Below are positions 5,333 to 14,078 of a stretch of DNA of 15,160 bases, one piece after another (position 1 is the first letter of the stretch; the number at the start of each line of letters is the position of its first letter). The DNA comes from CAYTZH01 sp964442285. GTDB lineage: Bacteria; Myxococcota_A; UBA9160; JAFDET01. The notes beneath the pieces were generated by a model. It was not told the DNA's origin. It made no database searches and saw nothing but the letters and a program-made list of their open reading frames with translations. The translations under genes were made by a program, and so were the position numbers. The DNA lies in the NCBI GenBank assembly GCA_964442285.1, contig CAYTZH010000073.1:1-15160 (forward strand). Direction: 5' to 3'.

Positions 5333-8300
5333 CCTCCGGTCGCAACGCCTTCGGACGCTACCCCCGCCACGGGCTCTACGACCCGGCCCGCGAGCGCGAC
5401 GCCTGCGGCGTCGGCTTCGTCGCCAACATCCGCGGGGAGAAATCCCACGACATCATCGTCAAGGGCATCCAGGTGCTCGAGAACCTCGAGCACCGGGGCG
5501 CCTGCGGCTGCGACCCGGAGACGGGCGACGGCGCGGGCATGATCATCCAGATCCCGGACGCCTTCCTGCGAAGGGAGACCGCGGCCCTGGGAATCGCGCT
5601 CCCGGAGCCGGGCCGCTACGCGGTGGGGATGGTCTTCTTGGCCCAGGACGAGGCAGCCGCGGCGCGCCAGGCCGCGCTGCTCGAGGAGACGGTGCGGGCG
5701 GAGGGCCAGGAGGTCCTCGGCTGGCGCGACGTGCCCCACGACCCCCAGGCCATCGGCTGGGTCGCCCGGGAGGGCATGCCCCGCATCCGCCAGCTCTTCG
5801 TCCAGGCCCGGGGGGCGGAGGCCGACGACGTGCAGGCCTTCGAGCGGCGTCTCTACGTGATCCGGCGTCGGGTCGAGAAGGCCGTCGCCGCGGAGCACGG
5901 CGATCGCCACTTCTTCTACGTCCCGAGCTTCTCGGCGCGCACCCTGGTCTACACGGGGATGCTGATCTCGCGCCAGATTCCCACCTTCTACCCGGATACG
6001 CGGGACCCGGAGTTCGTCTCCGCCCTGTGTCTGGTTCACTCGCGCTACAGCACCAACACCCTCGGCGCCTGGGACCTGGCCCACCCGTTCCGCTACCTCG
6101 CCCACAACGGCGAGATCAACACGGTGCAGGGCAACCAGTACTGGATGGACGCCCGGGAGGGGACGATGGCTTCGTCGCTCCTCGGCGACGACCTGAAGAA
6201 GCTGTACCCGATCGTCCGGGACGGGGCCTCCGACTCGGCCCGCTTCGACAACGCCCTGGAGTTCCTCTGCCTGACCGGTCGGGAGCTGCCCGAGGCGGTG
6301 TTGATGATGATCCCCGAGGCCTGGGAGAACCAGGAGGACATGGACCCGGACCTCCGGGCCTACTACGAGTACCACTCCTTCCTGATGGAACCCTGGGATG
6401 GCCCGGCCTCCATCGCCTTCACCGACGGCCGGCTGATCGGCGCCGTGCTCGACCGCAACGGGCTGCGTCCCTCGCGCTACGTGGTGACCAAGGACGGGTT
6501 CGTGGTCATGGCATCCGAGGTCGGCGTGACGCCGATCGAGCCGGAGAACGTGCTGCTCAAGGAGCGGCTGCATCCCGGCAAGATCTTCGTCATCGACCTC
6601 GAGGCGGGGCGGATCGTCGGAGACGACGAGATCAAGCGCGACTACGTCGCCCGCAAGCCCTATCGCGATTGGGTGGAGGCGCATCGCCTGCGCCTGGCGG
6701 ACCTGCCGGCGCGACCGGTGGCGGCCGACAAGAGGAACCCCGAGCTGCGCTTCACGCTCCAGCAGGTCTTCGGGTACACGCTCGAGGATCTCCGGATCCT
6801 GCTGGCGCCGATGGCCGTCCAGGCCAAGTGGCCGACGGGCTCCATGGGCGAGGACGCGGCCCTGGCCTGTCTCTCCGACCGGCCCCAGATGCTCTACCGC
6901 TACTTCAAGCAGCGCTTCGCCCAGGTCTCGAATCCAGCCATGGACTCCATCAACGAGCGGCCGGTGATGGCGCTCTATTCCACCCTCGGCAGCGAGGGCA
7001 ATCTCCTCGAGGAGGTCGAGGACCACGCCCGCATGCTCCGGATCGAGCACCCCGTGATCACCGACGAGGATCTCGAGCGGCTGCGCGGGATCGACGAACC
7101 GGGCTTCCAGAGCCGCACCCTCTCGTGCGTGTTCAAGGCCGCCGACGGCGGAGACGGCCTGCGCGAGGCACTGGACCGGGTCTGCGCCGAGGCGGAGGCG
7201 GCGGTGCAGGAGGGGGCGAACATCCTGATCCTGTCGGACCGGGAGGTCTCGCCGGACCTGGCGCCGATTCCCATGCTGCTGGCGACGGGCGCGGTCCACC
7301 ACCACCTGATCCGCAAGACCCTGCGAACCCGCTGTGGCCTGGTGTGCGAGACCGGCGAGGCGCGTGAGGTGGCCCACATGGCGCTGCTGATCGGCTACGG
7401 CGCCGCGGCCATCAATCCCTACCTGGCGCTCGCCACCCTGGACGAGCTCGTGGCCGACGGCACCTACATCGAGGAGGACCTGGACGCGGAGACGGCCCGG
7501 GCCAACTACATCAAGGCCACCGACAAGGGCCTGCTCAAGACCTTCGCCAAGATGGGGATCTCCACGCTCCACTCCTACCGGGGCGCGCAGATCTTCGAGG
7601 CGGTCGGGCTCGATCGCGACCTGGTCGCCCGCTGCTTCGCGGGCACGGTCTCCCGGGTCTCGGGGGTGGGCTACGAGGTCCTGGCCCGGGAGGCGGCCCT
7701 GCGCCACGAGCGGGCCTTCCCGGGCGAGGCCTACACCTACCCGGAGCTCGACCCGGGCGGCCTCTACCAGTGGCGGGCCCGGGGCGAGCGCCACGCCTTC
7801 AACCCGGAGACGGTCTCGAAGCTCCAGATCGCCCTGCAACGCGGCAGCTACGAGGACTACAAGGCGTTCTCCGCGGCCTCCGATGGCGACGCGACGAACG
7901 CCTGCACCCTTCGCGGCCTGTTCCGCTTCAAGACGGGGCTGCGTCCGGCCGTCGCGCTCGACGAGGTCGAGGCGGCCAGCGAGATCGTGAAGCGCTTCTG
8001 CACCGGGGCCATGAGCTACGGCTCGATCTCGCTGGAGGCCCACCAGACCCTCGCCATCGCCATGAACCGGCTCGGCGGCAAGAGCAACACCGGCGAGGGG
8101 GGGGAGGACCCGGACCGCTTCACGCCGGACCCGGGCGGCGACCTGCGGCGCAGCGCCATCAAGCAGGTGGCGTCGGGACGCTTCGGCGTCACCAGCTGGT
8201 ACCTGGTCAACTCCGACGAGATGCAGATCAAGATCGCCCAGGGCGCGAAGCCCGGCGAAGGCGGCGAGCTGCCGGGCCACAAGGTCAACGAGACCATCGC

Positions 8301-9876
8301 CAAGGTCCGCCACTCGACCCCCGGCGTCGGCCTGATCTCGCCGCCGCCCCACCACGACATCTACTCGATCGAAGACCTGGCCCAGCTGATCTACGACCTG
8401 AAGAACGCCAACCGCAGGGCCCGGGTCTCCGTGAAGCTCGTGTCGGTGACGGGCGTCGGCACCATCGCGGCGGGCGTGTCGAAGGGCAAGGCCGACGGCG
8501 TGCTCATCAGCGGCATGGACGGCGGCACGGGCGCCTCGCCCCAGGCGTCGATCAAGTACGCGGGCCTGCCCTGGGAGATCGGCCTGGCCGAGACCCAGCA
8601 GACCCTGGTGCTGAACGATCTGCGGGGCCGGATCCGGGTCCAGACCGACGGAGGCCTCAAGACGGGCCGCGACGTGGCCATCGCCGCGCTGCTGGGTGCC
8701 GACGAGTACGGCTTCTCGACGGCGCCCCTGGTGGCCATGGGCTGCATCCTGATGCGCGTCTGCCACCTGAACACTTGTCCGGTGGGCATCGCCACCCAGG
8801 ACCCGGTGCTCCGGGAGCGCTTCGCCGGCACGCCCGACAGCGTGGTCCAGTACATGCTGTGGATCGCGGAGGAGGTGCGCGAGATCATGGCGGAGCTGGG
8901 CTTCCGCCGGCTGGACGAGATGATCGGCCAGGTCGACTGCCTCGACGTCGAGCCGGCCGTGGGCCACTGGAAGAAGCGCGGGCTCGACTTCTCGGAGATG
9001 CTCCGGAAGCCGGACGTGCCCAACGCCATCTACAACTGCGAGCGGCAGACCCTGGCCGACGAGCTCGAGGAGGTGGTGGACATGCGCCTGCTCGAGCAGG
9101 CGCGGCCGGCCCTGGAGAACGGCGAGCGGGTGGAGATCGACCTGGCGGTGCGCAACACCGACCGCACCCTCGGCACCATCCTCGGCTCCGAGGTGAGCCT
9201 CCGCTACGGGGAGGAGGGCCTCCCCGACGACACGATCACCCTGCGCCTGAAGGGCAGCGCGGGCCAGAGTCTCGGCGCCTTCTGCACCCGGGGGATGACC
9301 TTCGACGTCGAGGGCGACACCAACGACTACTGCGGCAAGGGCCTGTGCGGCGCCCGCATCGTGGTCCGGGTGCCGACAACGGCTACCTTCGATCCTGGGG
9401 ACAACGTCATCACCGGGAACGTGGTCCTCTACGGCGCCACCTCTGGAGAGGCCTACTTCCAGGGCGTCGCGGGCGAGCGCTTCTGCGTGCGGAACAGCGG
9501 CGCCACCGCCGTCGTGGAGGGCGTCGGCGACCACGCCTGCGAGTACATGACCGGCGGCACGGCCGTGATCCTCGGCCGGACCGGTCGTAATTTCGGCGCG
9601 GGCATGAGCGGCGGCATCGCCTACGTCCTCGACCAGGACGGAGGTTTCGCGAGCCGGGTCAATCCCGAGACCGTCGACCTCGATCCGCTGGCCGAGGACG
9701 ACCTCGACACGATCCAGCGTCTCGTGCGGCGCCATTTCCAGTACACGCGCAGCGCCAAGGCCGACGACGTGCTGCGCAAGTGGGACGCCTACGCACCGAA
9801 GTTCGTCAAGGTGTTCCCCCGGGACTACAAGCGCGCGCTCGGAGAGCGCATCGCGGCGGAGAGTGGCAATGGGTGA
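5329..9876 (+). CDS. gltB: Glutamate synthase [NADPH], large (alpha) subunit
   Basis: A full-length 1515-residue GOGAT large subunit. With GltD it converts glutamine plus 2-oxoglutarate into two glutamates using NADPH. Domains in order: a class II glutaminase (from Cys26, to about 430), whose nucleophile ERDACGVGF becomes N-terminal after removal of a 25-residue propeptide, with HSRYSTNT and HNGEINT (260-264 core). Then the central domain (about 480-760). Then the FMN-binding synthase barrel (about 810-1200) with GGKSNTGEGGEDP (from 916) and KPGEGGELPGHKV (from 974). Cysteines 1139, 1145 and 1150 in GCILMRVCHLNTCPVG ligate the 3Fe-4S cluster. The GXGXG beta-helix follows (about 1270-1470). 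The start is set by AAGGAGG 6 bases upstream and by the propeptide length. It overlaps the regulator gene by 4 bases and gltD by 8. All key residues look present. Confidence 0.98.
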   Translation: MTSGRNAFGRYPRHGLYDPARERDACGVGFVANIRGEKSHDIIVKGIQVLENLEHRGACGCDPETGDGAGMIIQIPDAFLRRETAALGIALPEPGRYAVGMVFLAQDEAAAARQAALLEETVRAEGQEVLGWRDVPHDPQAIGWVAREGMPRIRQLFVQARGAEADDVQAFERRLYVIRRRVEKAVAAEHGDRHFFYVPSFSARTLVYTGMLISRQIPTFYPDTRDPEFVSALCLVHSRYSTNTLGAWDLAHPFRYLAHNGEINTVQGNQYWMDAREGTMASSLLGDDLKKLYPIVRDGASDSARFDNALEFLCLTGRELPEAVLMMIPEAWENQEDMDPDLRAYYEYHSFLMEPWDGPASIAFTDGRLIGAVLDRNGLRPSRYVVTKDGFVVMASEVGVTPIEPENVLLKERLHPGKIFVIDLEAGRIVGDDEIKRDYVARKPYRDWVEAHRLRLADLPARPVAADKRNPELRFTLQQVFGYTLEDLRILLAPMAVQAKWPTGSMGEDAALACLSDRPQMLYRYFKQRFAQVSNPAMDSINERPVMALYSTLGSEGNLLEEVEDHARMLRIEHPVITDEDLERLRGIDEPGFQSRTLSCVFKAADGGDGLREALDRVCAEAEAAVQEGANILILSDREVSPDLAPIPMLLATGAVHHHLIRKTLRTRCGLVCETGEAREVAHMALLIGYGAAAINPYLALATLDELVADGTYIEEDLDAETARANYIKATDKGLLKTFAKMGISTLHSYRGAQIFEAVGLDRDLVARCFAGTVSRVSGVGYEVLAREAALRHERAFPGEAYTYPELDPGGLYQWRARGERHAFNPETVSKLQIALQRGSYEDYKAFSAASDGDATNACTLRGLFRFKTGLRPAVALDEVEAASEIVKRFCTGAMSYGSISLEAHQTLAIAMNRLGGKSNTGEGGEDPDRFTPDPGGDLRRSAIKQVASGRFGVTSWYLVNSDEMQIKIAQGAKPGEGGELPGHKVNETIAKVRHSTPGVGLISPPPHHDIYSIEDLAQLIYDLKNANRRARVSVKLVSVTGVGTIAAGVSKGKADGVLISGMDGGTGASPQASIKYAGLPWEIGLAETQQTLVLNDLRGRIRVQTDGGLKTGRDVAIAALLGADEYGFSTAPLVAMGCILMRVCHLNTCPVGIATQDPVLRERFAGTPDSVVQYMLWIAEEVREIMAELGFRRLDEMIGQVDCLDVEPAVGHWKKRGLDFSEMLRKPDVPNAIYNCERQTLADELEEVVDMRLLEQARPALENGERVEIDLAVRNTDRTLGTILGSEVSLRYGEEGLPDDTITLRLKGSAGQSLGAFCTRGMTFDVEGDTNDYCGKGLCGARIVVRVPTTATFDPGDNVITGNVVLYGATSGEAYFQGVAGERFCVRNSGATAVVEGVGDHACEYMTGGTAVILGRTGRNFGAGMSGGIAYVLDQDGGFASRVNPETVDLDPLAEDDLDTIQRLVRRHFQYTRSAKADDVLRKWDAYAPKFVKVFPRDYKRALGERIAAESGNG

Positions 9877-11341
9877 CGTGCGGGGATTCATGAAGCACGG
9901 GCGTCAGGGCACGCCCTACCGGGCCAAGGACGAGCGGCTCCACGACTACAAGCTCGTCCAGGAGCACTTCCCTCCCGAGAAGGCTCGGGAGCAGGCCAGC
10001 CGTTGCATGGACTGCGGCATCCCGTTCTGCAACAACGGCTGCCCCCTGGGCAACATCATCCCGGACTTCAACGACCTGGTGTTCCGCGACAAGTGGGAGG
10101 ACGCCCTCGCCCGGCTCCACTCCACCAACAACTTCCCCGAGTTCACCGGCCTGCTCTGCCCGGCCCCCTGCGAGCAGGCCTGCGTCCTCGGCATCAACCA
10201 GGATCCGGTGACGATCAAGCAGGTGGAGTGGGAGATCATCCGCCGCGGCTGGGAGGAGGGCTGGGTCCGGCCCGTCCTGCCCGAGCGTCGCACGGGCCGC
10301 TCGGTGGCGGTGGTGGGCTCGGGCCCGGCGGGCCTCTCGGCGGCCCAGCAGCTCTCCCGCGCCGGCCACACGGTCACTGTGTTCGAGCGCAGCGATCGGA
10401 TCGGTGGGCTGCTGCGCTACGGGATTCCCGACTTCAAGCTCGAGAAGTACACCATCGACCGGCGCCTCGAGCAGATGCGCGAGGAAGGGGTCTCCTTCCA
10501 GACCGGCGTCCAGGTGGGGGCCGACCTGACCGCGGCCGACCTGCGCCGCAGCTTCGACGCCGTGCTCCTGTGCACCGGCTCCGAGGCGCCCCGGGACCTG
10601 CCGGTGGAGGGCCGCGAGCTCGACGGCGTCCACTTCGCCATGGATTTCCTGCCTCAGCAGAACCGCCGGGTGGCCGGGGACACGGTCCCGGACGACCAGG
10701 CCATCCTCGCGACCGGCAAGCACGTGGTCATCCTGGGCGGGGGCGACACCGGCTCCGACTGCATCGGCACCTCCCATCGCCAGGGCGCCGCGTCGGTGAC
10801 CTCCCTCGAGCTGCTGCCCCGGCCGCCGGAGGGACGCCACACCTCCGAGCCCTGGCCCGAGGCCAAGCGCTACTACTTCAACGTCTCGAGCTCCCACGCC
10901 GAGGGCGGAGATCGTCACTACGCGATGCTCACCAAGCGGCTCTCCGGAGAGAACGGTCGGGTGAAGACGCTTCATGGTGTTCATGTGGGGTTCGATCGCG
11001 ACCGCCTGGACCGCCCCCTGCCCGGAACTCTGCGGGAAGTCCCGGGAAGCGAGTTCGAGCTGCCCGCCGACCTCGTCCTGCTGGCCATGGGCTTCCTTCA
11101 CCCCGTGCACGAAGGCCTGGTCGCCGACCTGGGCGTGGATCTCGATCCGCGGGGCAACGTGCGGGCCGACACCCGGAGCTTCGCCACGAGCGAAGCGGGG
11201 GTCTTCGCCGCCGGGGACTGCCGTCGCGGCCAGTCGCTCATCGTCTGGGCGCAGTGGGAGGGTCGCGAGGCGGCGCGCGCCGTCGACGCCTACCTCACGG
11301 GAGACGCGTCGCGGCTCCAGTCGCGAACGGCCTACGTCTGA
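9869..11341 (+). CDS. gltD: Glutamate synthase [NADPH], small (beta) subunit
   Basis: A 490-residue flavoprotein that oxidises NADPH and passes electrons through iron-sulfur clusters to GltB. The N-terminal ferredoxin-like part has CMDCGIPFCNNGCP (Cys 46, 49, 54, 58) and CPAPCEQAC (Cys 98, 102, 106), the ligands for two 4Fe-4S clusters. The FAD-binding motif VVGSGPAGLSAA starts at 149 and DRIGGLLRYGIPDFKLEK follows. The NADPH-binding motif is LGGGDTG (290-295 core). GVFAAGDCRRGQSLIVWA is the C-terminal FAD contact. The ATG at 9869 has GGAGAG 5 bases upstream. The in-frame GTG at 9863 would overlap that site and is less likely. The 8-base overlap with gltB indicates coupled translation and suits the stoichiometric complex. 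Related subunits occur in dihydropyrimidine dehydrogenase and NfnB, but adjacency to gltB settles the identity. Confidence 0.97.
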   Translation: MGDVRGFMKHGRQGTPYRAKDERLHDYKLVQEHFPPEKAREQASRCMDCGIPFCNNGCPLGNIIPDFNDLVFRDKWEDALARLHSTNNFPEFTGLLCPAPCEQACVLGINQDPVTIKQVEWEIIRRGWEEGWVRPVLPERRTGRSVAVVGSGPAGLSAAQQLSRAGHTVTVFERSDRIGGLLRYGIPDFKLEKYTIDRRLEQMREEGVSFQTGVQVGADLTAADLRRSFDAVLLCTGSEAPRDLPVEGRELDGVHFAMDFLPQQNRRVAGDTVPDDQAILATGKHVVILGGGDTGSDCIGTSHRQGAASVTSLELLPRPPEGRHTSEPWPEAKRYYFNVSSSHAEGGDRHYAMLTKRLSGENGRVKTLHGVHVGFDRDRLDRPLPGTLREVPGSEFELPADLVLLAMGFLHPVHEGLVADLGVDLDPRGNVRADTRSFATSEAGVFAAGDCRRGQSLIVWAQWEGREAARAVDAYLTGDASRLQSRTAYV

Positions 11342-11353
11342 GCCACGCCCGCC

Positions 11354-11367
11354 GGCCCGTCCGGGCC
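11354..11367 (+). terminator. Hairpin after gltD (possible terminator)
   Basis: A short perfect stem ggccc / gggcc with a gtcc loop lies 12 bases after the stop. A second weaker stem (ccggc / gccgg) follows at about 11375-11397. Neither has a T tract. The position marks the end of the gltBD unit before the next promoter. Confidence 0.35.
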
Positions 11368-11425
11368 ACGTTCGCCGGCTCTCTTGGGCCGGAATCGCGC
11401 TGCCGGGCGCTGCCGGGGGAATTGC

Positions 11426-11455
11426 TTGACGGACTTCCGCGGAGACGGGTACTCT
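11426..11455 (+). promoter_or_regulatory. Promoter of the zapB-like/zapA/5-FCL/tyrS operon
   Basis: TTGACG (11426-11431, 5/6 match) and TACTCT (11450-11455, 3/6) are 18 bases apart. The predicted transcript start near 11462 gives a leader of about 50 bases before the GTG at 11511. It is the only good promoter-like pair in the 169-base gap. Confidence 0.55.
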
Positions 11456-11510
11456 CAATCAGTCCGCCTGCGGGGGTGAGACGATTCCGAGTTCGAGCAC
11501 AGACAGGGCC

Positions 11511-11837
11511 GTGGAGAGCCCCACCGAGAGCGCCGTCCGCACCGAGCGGGCGGGGCGCGCCGGTCGATCCGGGGCCCGCTCGAGCGGCCAGCGCGATTTC
11601 AAGCGCCTCGAAGAGGCGGTGGCCGTGCTGGTGAATCGCCATCGGGAAGCCCAGCGCGAGATCGCCCAGCTCCGCGGGCTGCTGGCCGAGCGCGAGTCCG
11701 AGCTGCGGGACCGCGACGAGCGCATCCGCGATCTCAATCAGCGGCAGCAGGATGTGGCCAAGCGCCTCGACGAGATGATCGCCCAGCTCGATGAGCTCGA
11801 CGGCGAGTTCGAGCACGCCCCGGCCGTCGCCGAGTAG
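11511..11837 (+). CDS. ZapB-like coiled-coil protein, probable cell-division factor
   Basis: A 108-residue, highly charged protein. The first 25 residues are Ser/Arg/Gly-rich and probably disordered. From about residue 28 to 98 it is one long predicted coiled coil: DFKRLEEAVAVLVNRHREAQ, then repeated E/R/L heptads (LLAERESELRDRDERIRDLN), ending in an acidic tail. It resembles the short coiled-coil proteins often encoded directly before zapA, and ZapB in E. coli bridges ZapA to the terminus-binding MatP. Sequence alone cannot prove homology because coiled coils converge, so I give no symbol. The GTG at 11511 has only a weak AGGG upstream. zapA begins 14 bases after the stop and the protein follows the operon promoter directly. 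Confidence 0.78.
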   Translation: MESPTESAVRTERAGRAGRSGARSSGQRDFKRLEEAVAVLVNRHREAQREIAQLRGLLAERESELRDRDERIRDLNQRQQDVAKRLDEMIAQLDELDGEFEHAPAVAE

Positions 11838-11851
11838 AGGGCGGAGGCGCC

Positions 11852-12166
11852 ATGGCCGGTCGCTCGCCGATCGCGGTCCGAATCCAGGGACAGGACTACC
11901 GCATCAGCGGCGACGGGGATCCCGGGCACGCGGAGCAGGTGCAGGCGGCCGCCTCCCTCGTGGACGAAACCATGGCGAAGATTCGCGAGCGGACCGGCAC
12001 GGTGGACTCCGTCAATCTGGCGGTGCTGGCCGCGCTGAACATCGCGCGCCGCCACGTCGCCCTCCGGGATTCCGTGGAGGCGGCGCCGGAGAGGATCGAG
12101 CCCGAGCGCATCGAGGCGCTGATCGAGCTCGTCGAGTCGACAGCCGGGCCGCCCGCCCGCCGCTGA
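11852..12166 (+). CDS. zapA: Cell division protein ZapA
   Basis: A 104-residue FtsZ-binding protein of the ZapA family, which cross-links FtsZ filaments and stabilises the Z ring. The N-terminal domain has the family pattern: VRIQGQDYRISGDGDPGHAE (9-28), then AAASLVDETMAKIRERTGTVDSV and the highly typical NLAVLAALNIARRHV. A C-terminal helix (IEPERIEALIELVE) would form the dimer and tetramer coiled coil. The length is normal. The ATG has GGAGG at 11843-11847, rather close (4 bases). It lies between the coiled-coil gene and the folate gene. In many proteobacteria zapA is followed by 6S RNA and then the 5-FCL gene; here only 21 bases separate zapA and 5-FCL, so no 6S RNA can lie between. Confidence 0.92.
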   Translation: MAGRSPIAVRIQGQDYRISGDGDPGHAEQVQAAASLVDETMAKIRERTGTVDSVNLAVLAALNIARRHVALRDSVEAAPERIEPERIEALIELVESTAGPPARR

Positions 12167-12187
12167 CCCCACCTGGACCTCGCCGCG

Positions 12188-12778
12188 ATGGACCTGACCG
12201 CGAGCAAGCAGGCGCTGCGCCGCGCGCTGCGGGCGCGGCCGCGGCCGTCCGTGGCGGAGGCGGCCCGCGCCGCCGAGGCCGCCGCGGCCCGGCTCTGCGA
12301 GACTCCCGAGTTCGCGCGGGCCGCGCGGGTCGCGCTCTACGCCGCGCTGGAGGACGAGCTGCCCACCCGGCCGGCGTTCCTCGGGGTGGTCGGCGCCGGC
12401 AAGCAGGTGCTGCTGCCACGGATCGCGCCCGGACGCCGGCTGGTCTTCGAGGCGGTCGACGACTGGGGCGCCCTCCGGGCGGGACGCTACGGTGTCCTGG
12501 AGCCGCCGTCGGGATCCGGCGAGACCGCGCCCTTGGCCGGGACCGACCTGGTGGTGGTTCCGGGCGTGGCGTTCGATCGGGCCGGGGGCCGCCTGGGCCG
12601 GGGGGCGGGCTACTACGACCGCGCCTTCCCGGTCGACGCGGACCGGGCCCCGGTGCTGTTCGGGCTGGCCTTCGAGCGTCAGCTCGTGGCCCGGGTGCCG
12701 ACCGGCCCGCGGGACCGACGGGTGGCCGCCGTCGTCACCGAGCGGGCGCTGTACCGGGCCGGGGGGTCGCTGCAGTGA
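12188..12778 (+). CDS. 5-formyltetrahydrofolate cyclo-ligase (MTHFS, YgfA family)
   Basis: A 196-residue enzyme that, in its family, uses ATP to convert 5-formyltetrahydrofolate into 5,10-methenyltetrahydrofolate, returning a stored folate to one-carbon metabolism. The N terminus has the conserved Lys and Arg of the ATP/folate site (SKQALRRALR, Lys7). The C-terminal half holds LVVVPGVAFDRAGGRLGRGAGYYDR split across residues 121-145, the diagnostic Gly-rich ATP/folate loop, followed by LFGLAFERQLV and VPTGPRDRRVAAVVTER. The length is normal. The start at 12188 is the ATG nearest the zapA stop and precedes the family's first helix; the ribosome site is poor. The zapA-5-FCL order is widely conserved in proteobacteria. 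The stop lies in an imperfect direct repeat. Confidence 0.93.
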   Translation: MDLTASKQALRRALRARPRPSVAEAARAAEAAAARLCETPEFARAARVALYAALEDELPTRPAFLGVVGAGKQVLLPRIAPGRRLVFEAVDDWGALRAGRYGVLEPPSGSGETAPLAGTDLVVVPGVAFDRAGGRLGRGAGYYDRAFPVDADRAPVLFGLAFERQLVARVPTGPRDRRVAAVVTERALYRAGGSLQ

Positions 12779-12806
12779 GCGGGGGAGGGGGGTCGCTCCA
12801 GTGAGT
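12761..12806 (+). repeat. Imperfect 20-bp direct repeat spanning the 5-FCL/tyrS junction
   Basis: Ggggggtcgctgcagtgagc (12761-12780) recurs as ggggggtcgctccagtgagt (12787-12806), 18 of 20 identical and offset by 26 bases. The first copy holds the 5-FCL TGA; the second holds the tyrS GTG. It looks like a small tandem duplication of the gene junction. Confidence 0.8.
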
Positions 12807-14078
12807 GCAGGCGCCGGCGATGACGCCACCGAGCGCGAGGTCGCGCGCCAGCTCGCGGTGATGTCCGAGGGGAGCGAGACCTTCTACGGCCAAGAAGACC
12901 TGCGTCCGCGGCTCGTGGAAGCCGTCCGCGGCGGTCGCCCCCTGCGGGTGAAGCTCGGCATGGATCCCTCGGCGCCCGACCTGCATCTGGGTCATACGGT
13001 GGTGCTCCAGAAGCTCAAGCGCTTCCAGGACCTGGGCCACGCGGTGGTCTTCCTGGTCGGCGACTTCACGGCGCGCATCGGCGACCCGTCGGGCCGCAAG
13101 AAGACCCGCCCGGCCCTCGACGCCGAGACCGTGAAGTCGAACGCCGCCACCTACGTCGAGCAGGTGGGCCGCATCCTGGACACGGACCGCGCCGAGGTCC
13201 GCTTCAACAGCGAGTGGATGGAGCCCATGGGGGCCGCGGACCTGGTGCGCCTGTGCTCGAGCACGACCGTCGCGCGACTGCTCGAGCGCGACGACTTCGC
13301 CAAGCGCTACGCGGCCCAGGAGCCGATCTCGCTCCACGAGCTGCTCTACCCGATGATCCAGGCCTACGACTCGGTCGCGCTGCGGGCCGACGTGGAGCTC
13401 GGTGGCACCGACCAGACCTTCAACCTCCTCATGGGGCGCGAGGTCCAGCGCGACCACGGCCAGACCGCCCAGGCCGTCATCACCCACCCGCTGCTCGTGG
13501 GGACCGACGGCAAGGAGAAGATGTCCAAGAGCCTGGGCAATCTGATCGGGATCACCGAGCCGGCGGCGGAGATGTACGGCAAGACCATGAGCATCTCGGA
13601 CGGCCTGATGCTCGAGTGGCTGGAGCGGCTGGGCTTCGGGGAGTGGGCCGCCCTGGACGCCGCGCGGAGCGAGGTGGCGGCGGGGAAGGGGGATCCCCTG
13701 GCGCTGAAGCAGGCCCTGGCCGCCCGGGTGGTGGAGCGCTTCCACGGGGCCGCCGCCGCCCAGGAGGCTGCCGAGACCTTCCGGCGGGTGGTCCAGCGCA
13801 AGGAGCTCCCCGAGGACATCCCCGAGCTGGAGCTGGTCGGACCCCCCGAGGGGACAGGGGTCCTCGCGGTCCTGGTCCAGGCCGGGCTGGCGCCGAGCAA
13901 CAGCGAGGGGCGGCGGCTCATCGCCCAGAAGGCAGTCCGGCTGGAGGGCCGACCGCTGAGCGATCCCACCGAGCGACTCGAGCCGGGCGGTCCCTATCTG
14001 ATACAGGTCGGCAAACGCCGTTTCGCCCGGGTCCGGCTCCTCGGGGAATTCCCGCCCGGGGCCCGATCCCGGTATTGA
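12801..14078 (+). CDS. tyrS: Tyrosyl-tRNA synthetase
   Basis: A 425-residue class I aminoacyl-tRNA synthetase charging tRNA-Tyr. The Rossmann core starts at VKLGMDPSAPDLHLGHT (50-66), with the HIGH-type motif as HLGH (62-65), and FLVGDFTARIGDPSGR follows. Tyrosine-site and dimer parts include LLYPMIQAYDS and ELGGTDQTFNLLMGR. The second ATP motif is a canonical KMSKS (240-244). This and the GMDPSAPDLHLGH form place it with the TyrZ-type clade rather than the E. coli TyrS type, which has KFGKT. The C-terminal S4 RNA-binding domain (about 354-415) includes LVQAGLAPSNSEGRRLIAQK. I chose the GTG at 12801: it is the in-frame start nearest the 5-FCL stop (22 bases), with a GGAGG-like stretch about 12 bases upstream. 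An ATG at residue 21 would cut conserved sequence. It is the last gene before the rRNA leader. Confidence 0.96.
   Translation: MSAGAGDDATEREVARQLAVMSEGSETFYGQEDLRPRLVEAVRGGRPLRVKLGMDPSAPDLHLGHTVVLQKLKRFQDLGHAVVFLVGDFTARIGDPSGRKKTRPALDAETVKSNAATYVEQVGRILDTDRAEVRFNSEWMEPMGAADLVRLCSSTTVARLLERDDFAKRYAAQEPISLHELLYPMIQAYDSVALRADVELGGTDQTFNLLMGREVQRDHGQTAQAVITHPLLVGTDGKEKMSKSLGNLIGITEPAAEMYGKTMSISDGLMLEWLERLGFGEWAALDAARSEVAAGKGDPLALKQALAARVVERFHGAAAAQEAAETFRRVVQRKELPEDIPELELVGPPEGTGVLAVLVQAGLAPSNSEGRRLIAQKAVRLEGRPLSDPTERLEPGGPYLIQVGKRRFARVRLLGEFPPGARSRY

Noticed and set aside
5080..9891. A 1603-codon open frame on the minus strand opposite gltB
   Set aside because: It mirrors the codon pattern of gltB in a high-GC genome, where stops are rare on the opposite strand. 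Its translation is His/Gly/Arg/Val-rich low complexity, with no family motif.
11342..11510. Displaced 6S RNA in the gap before the ZapB-like gene
   Set aside because: The gap is 169 bases, mostly taken by short terminator-like stems and a promoter. No long closing stem with a central bubble was seen.
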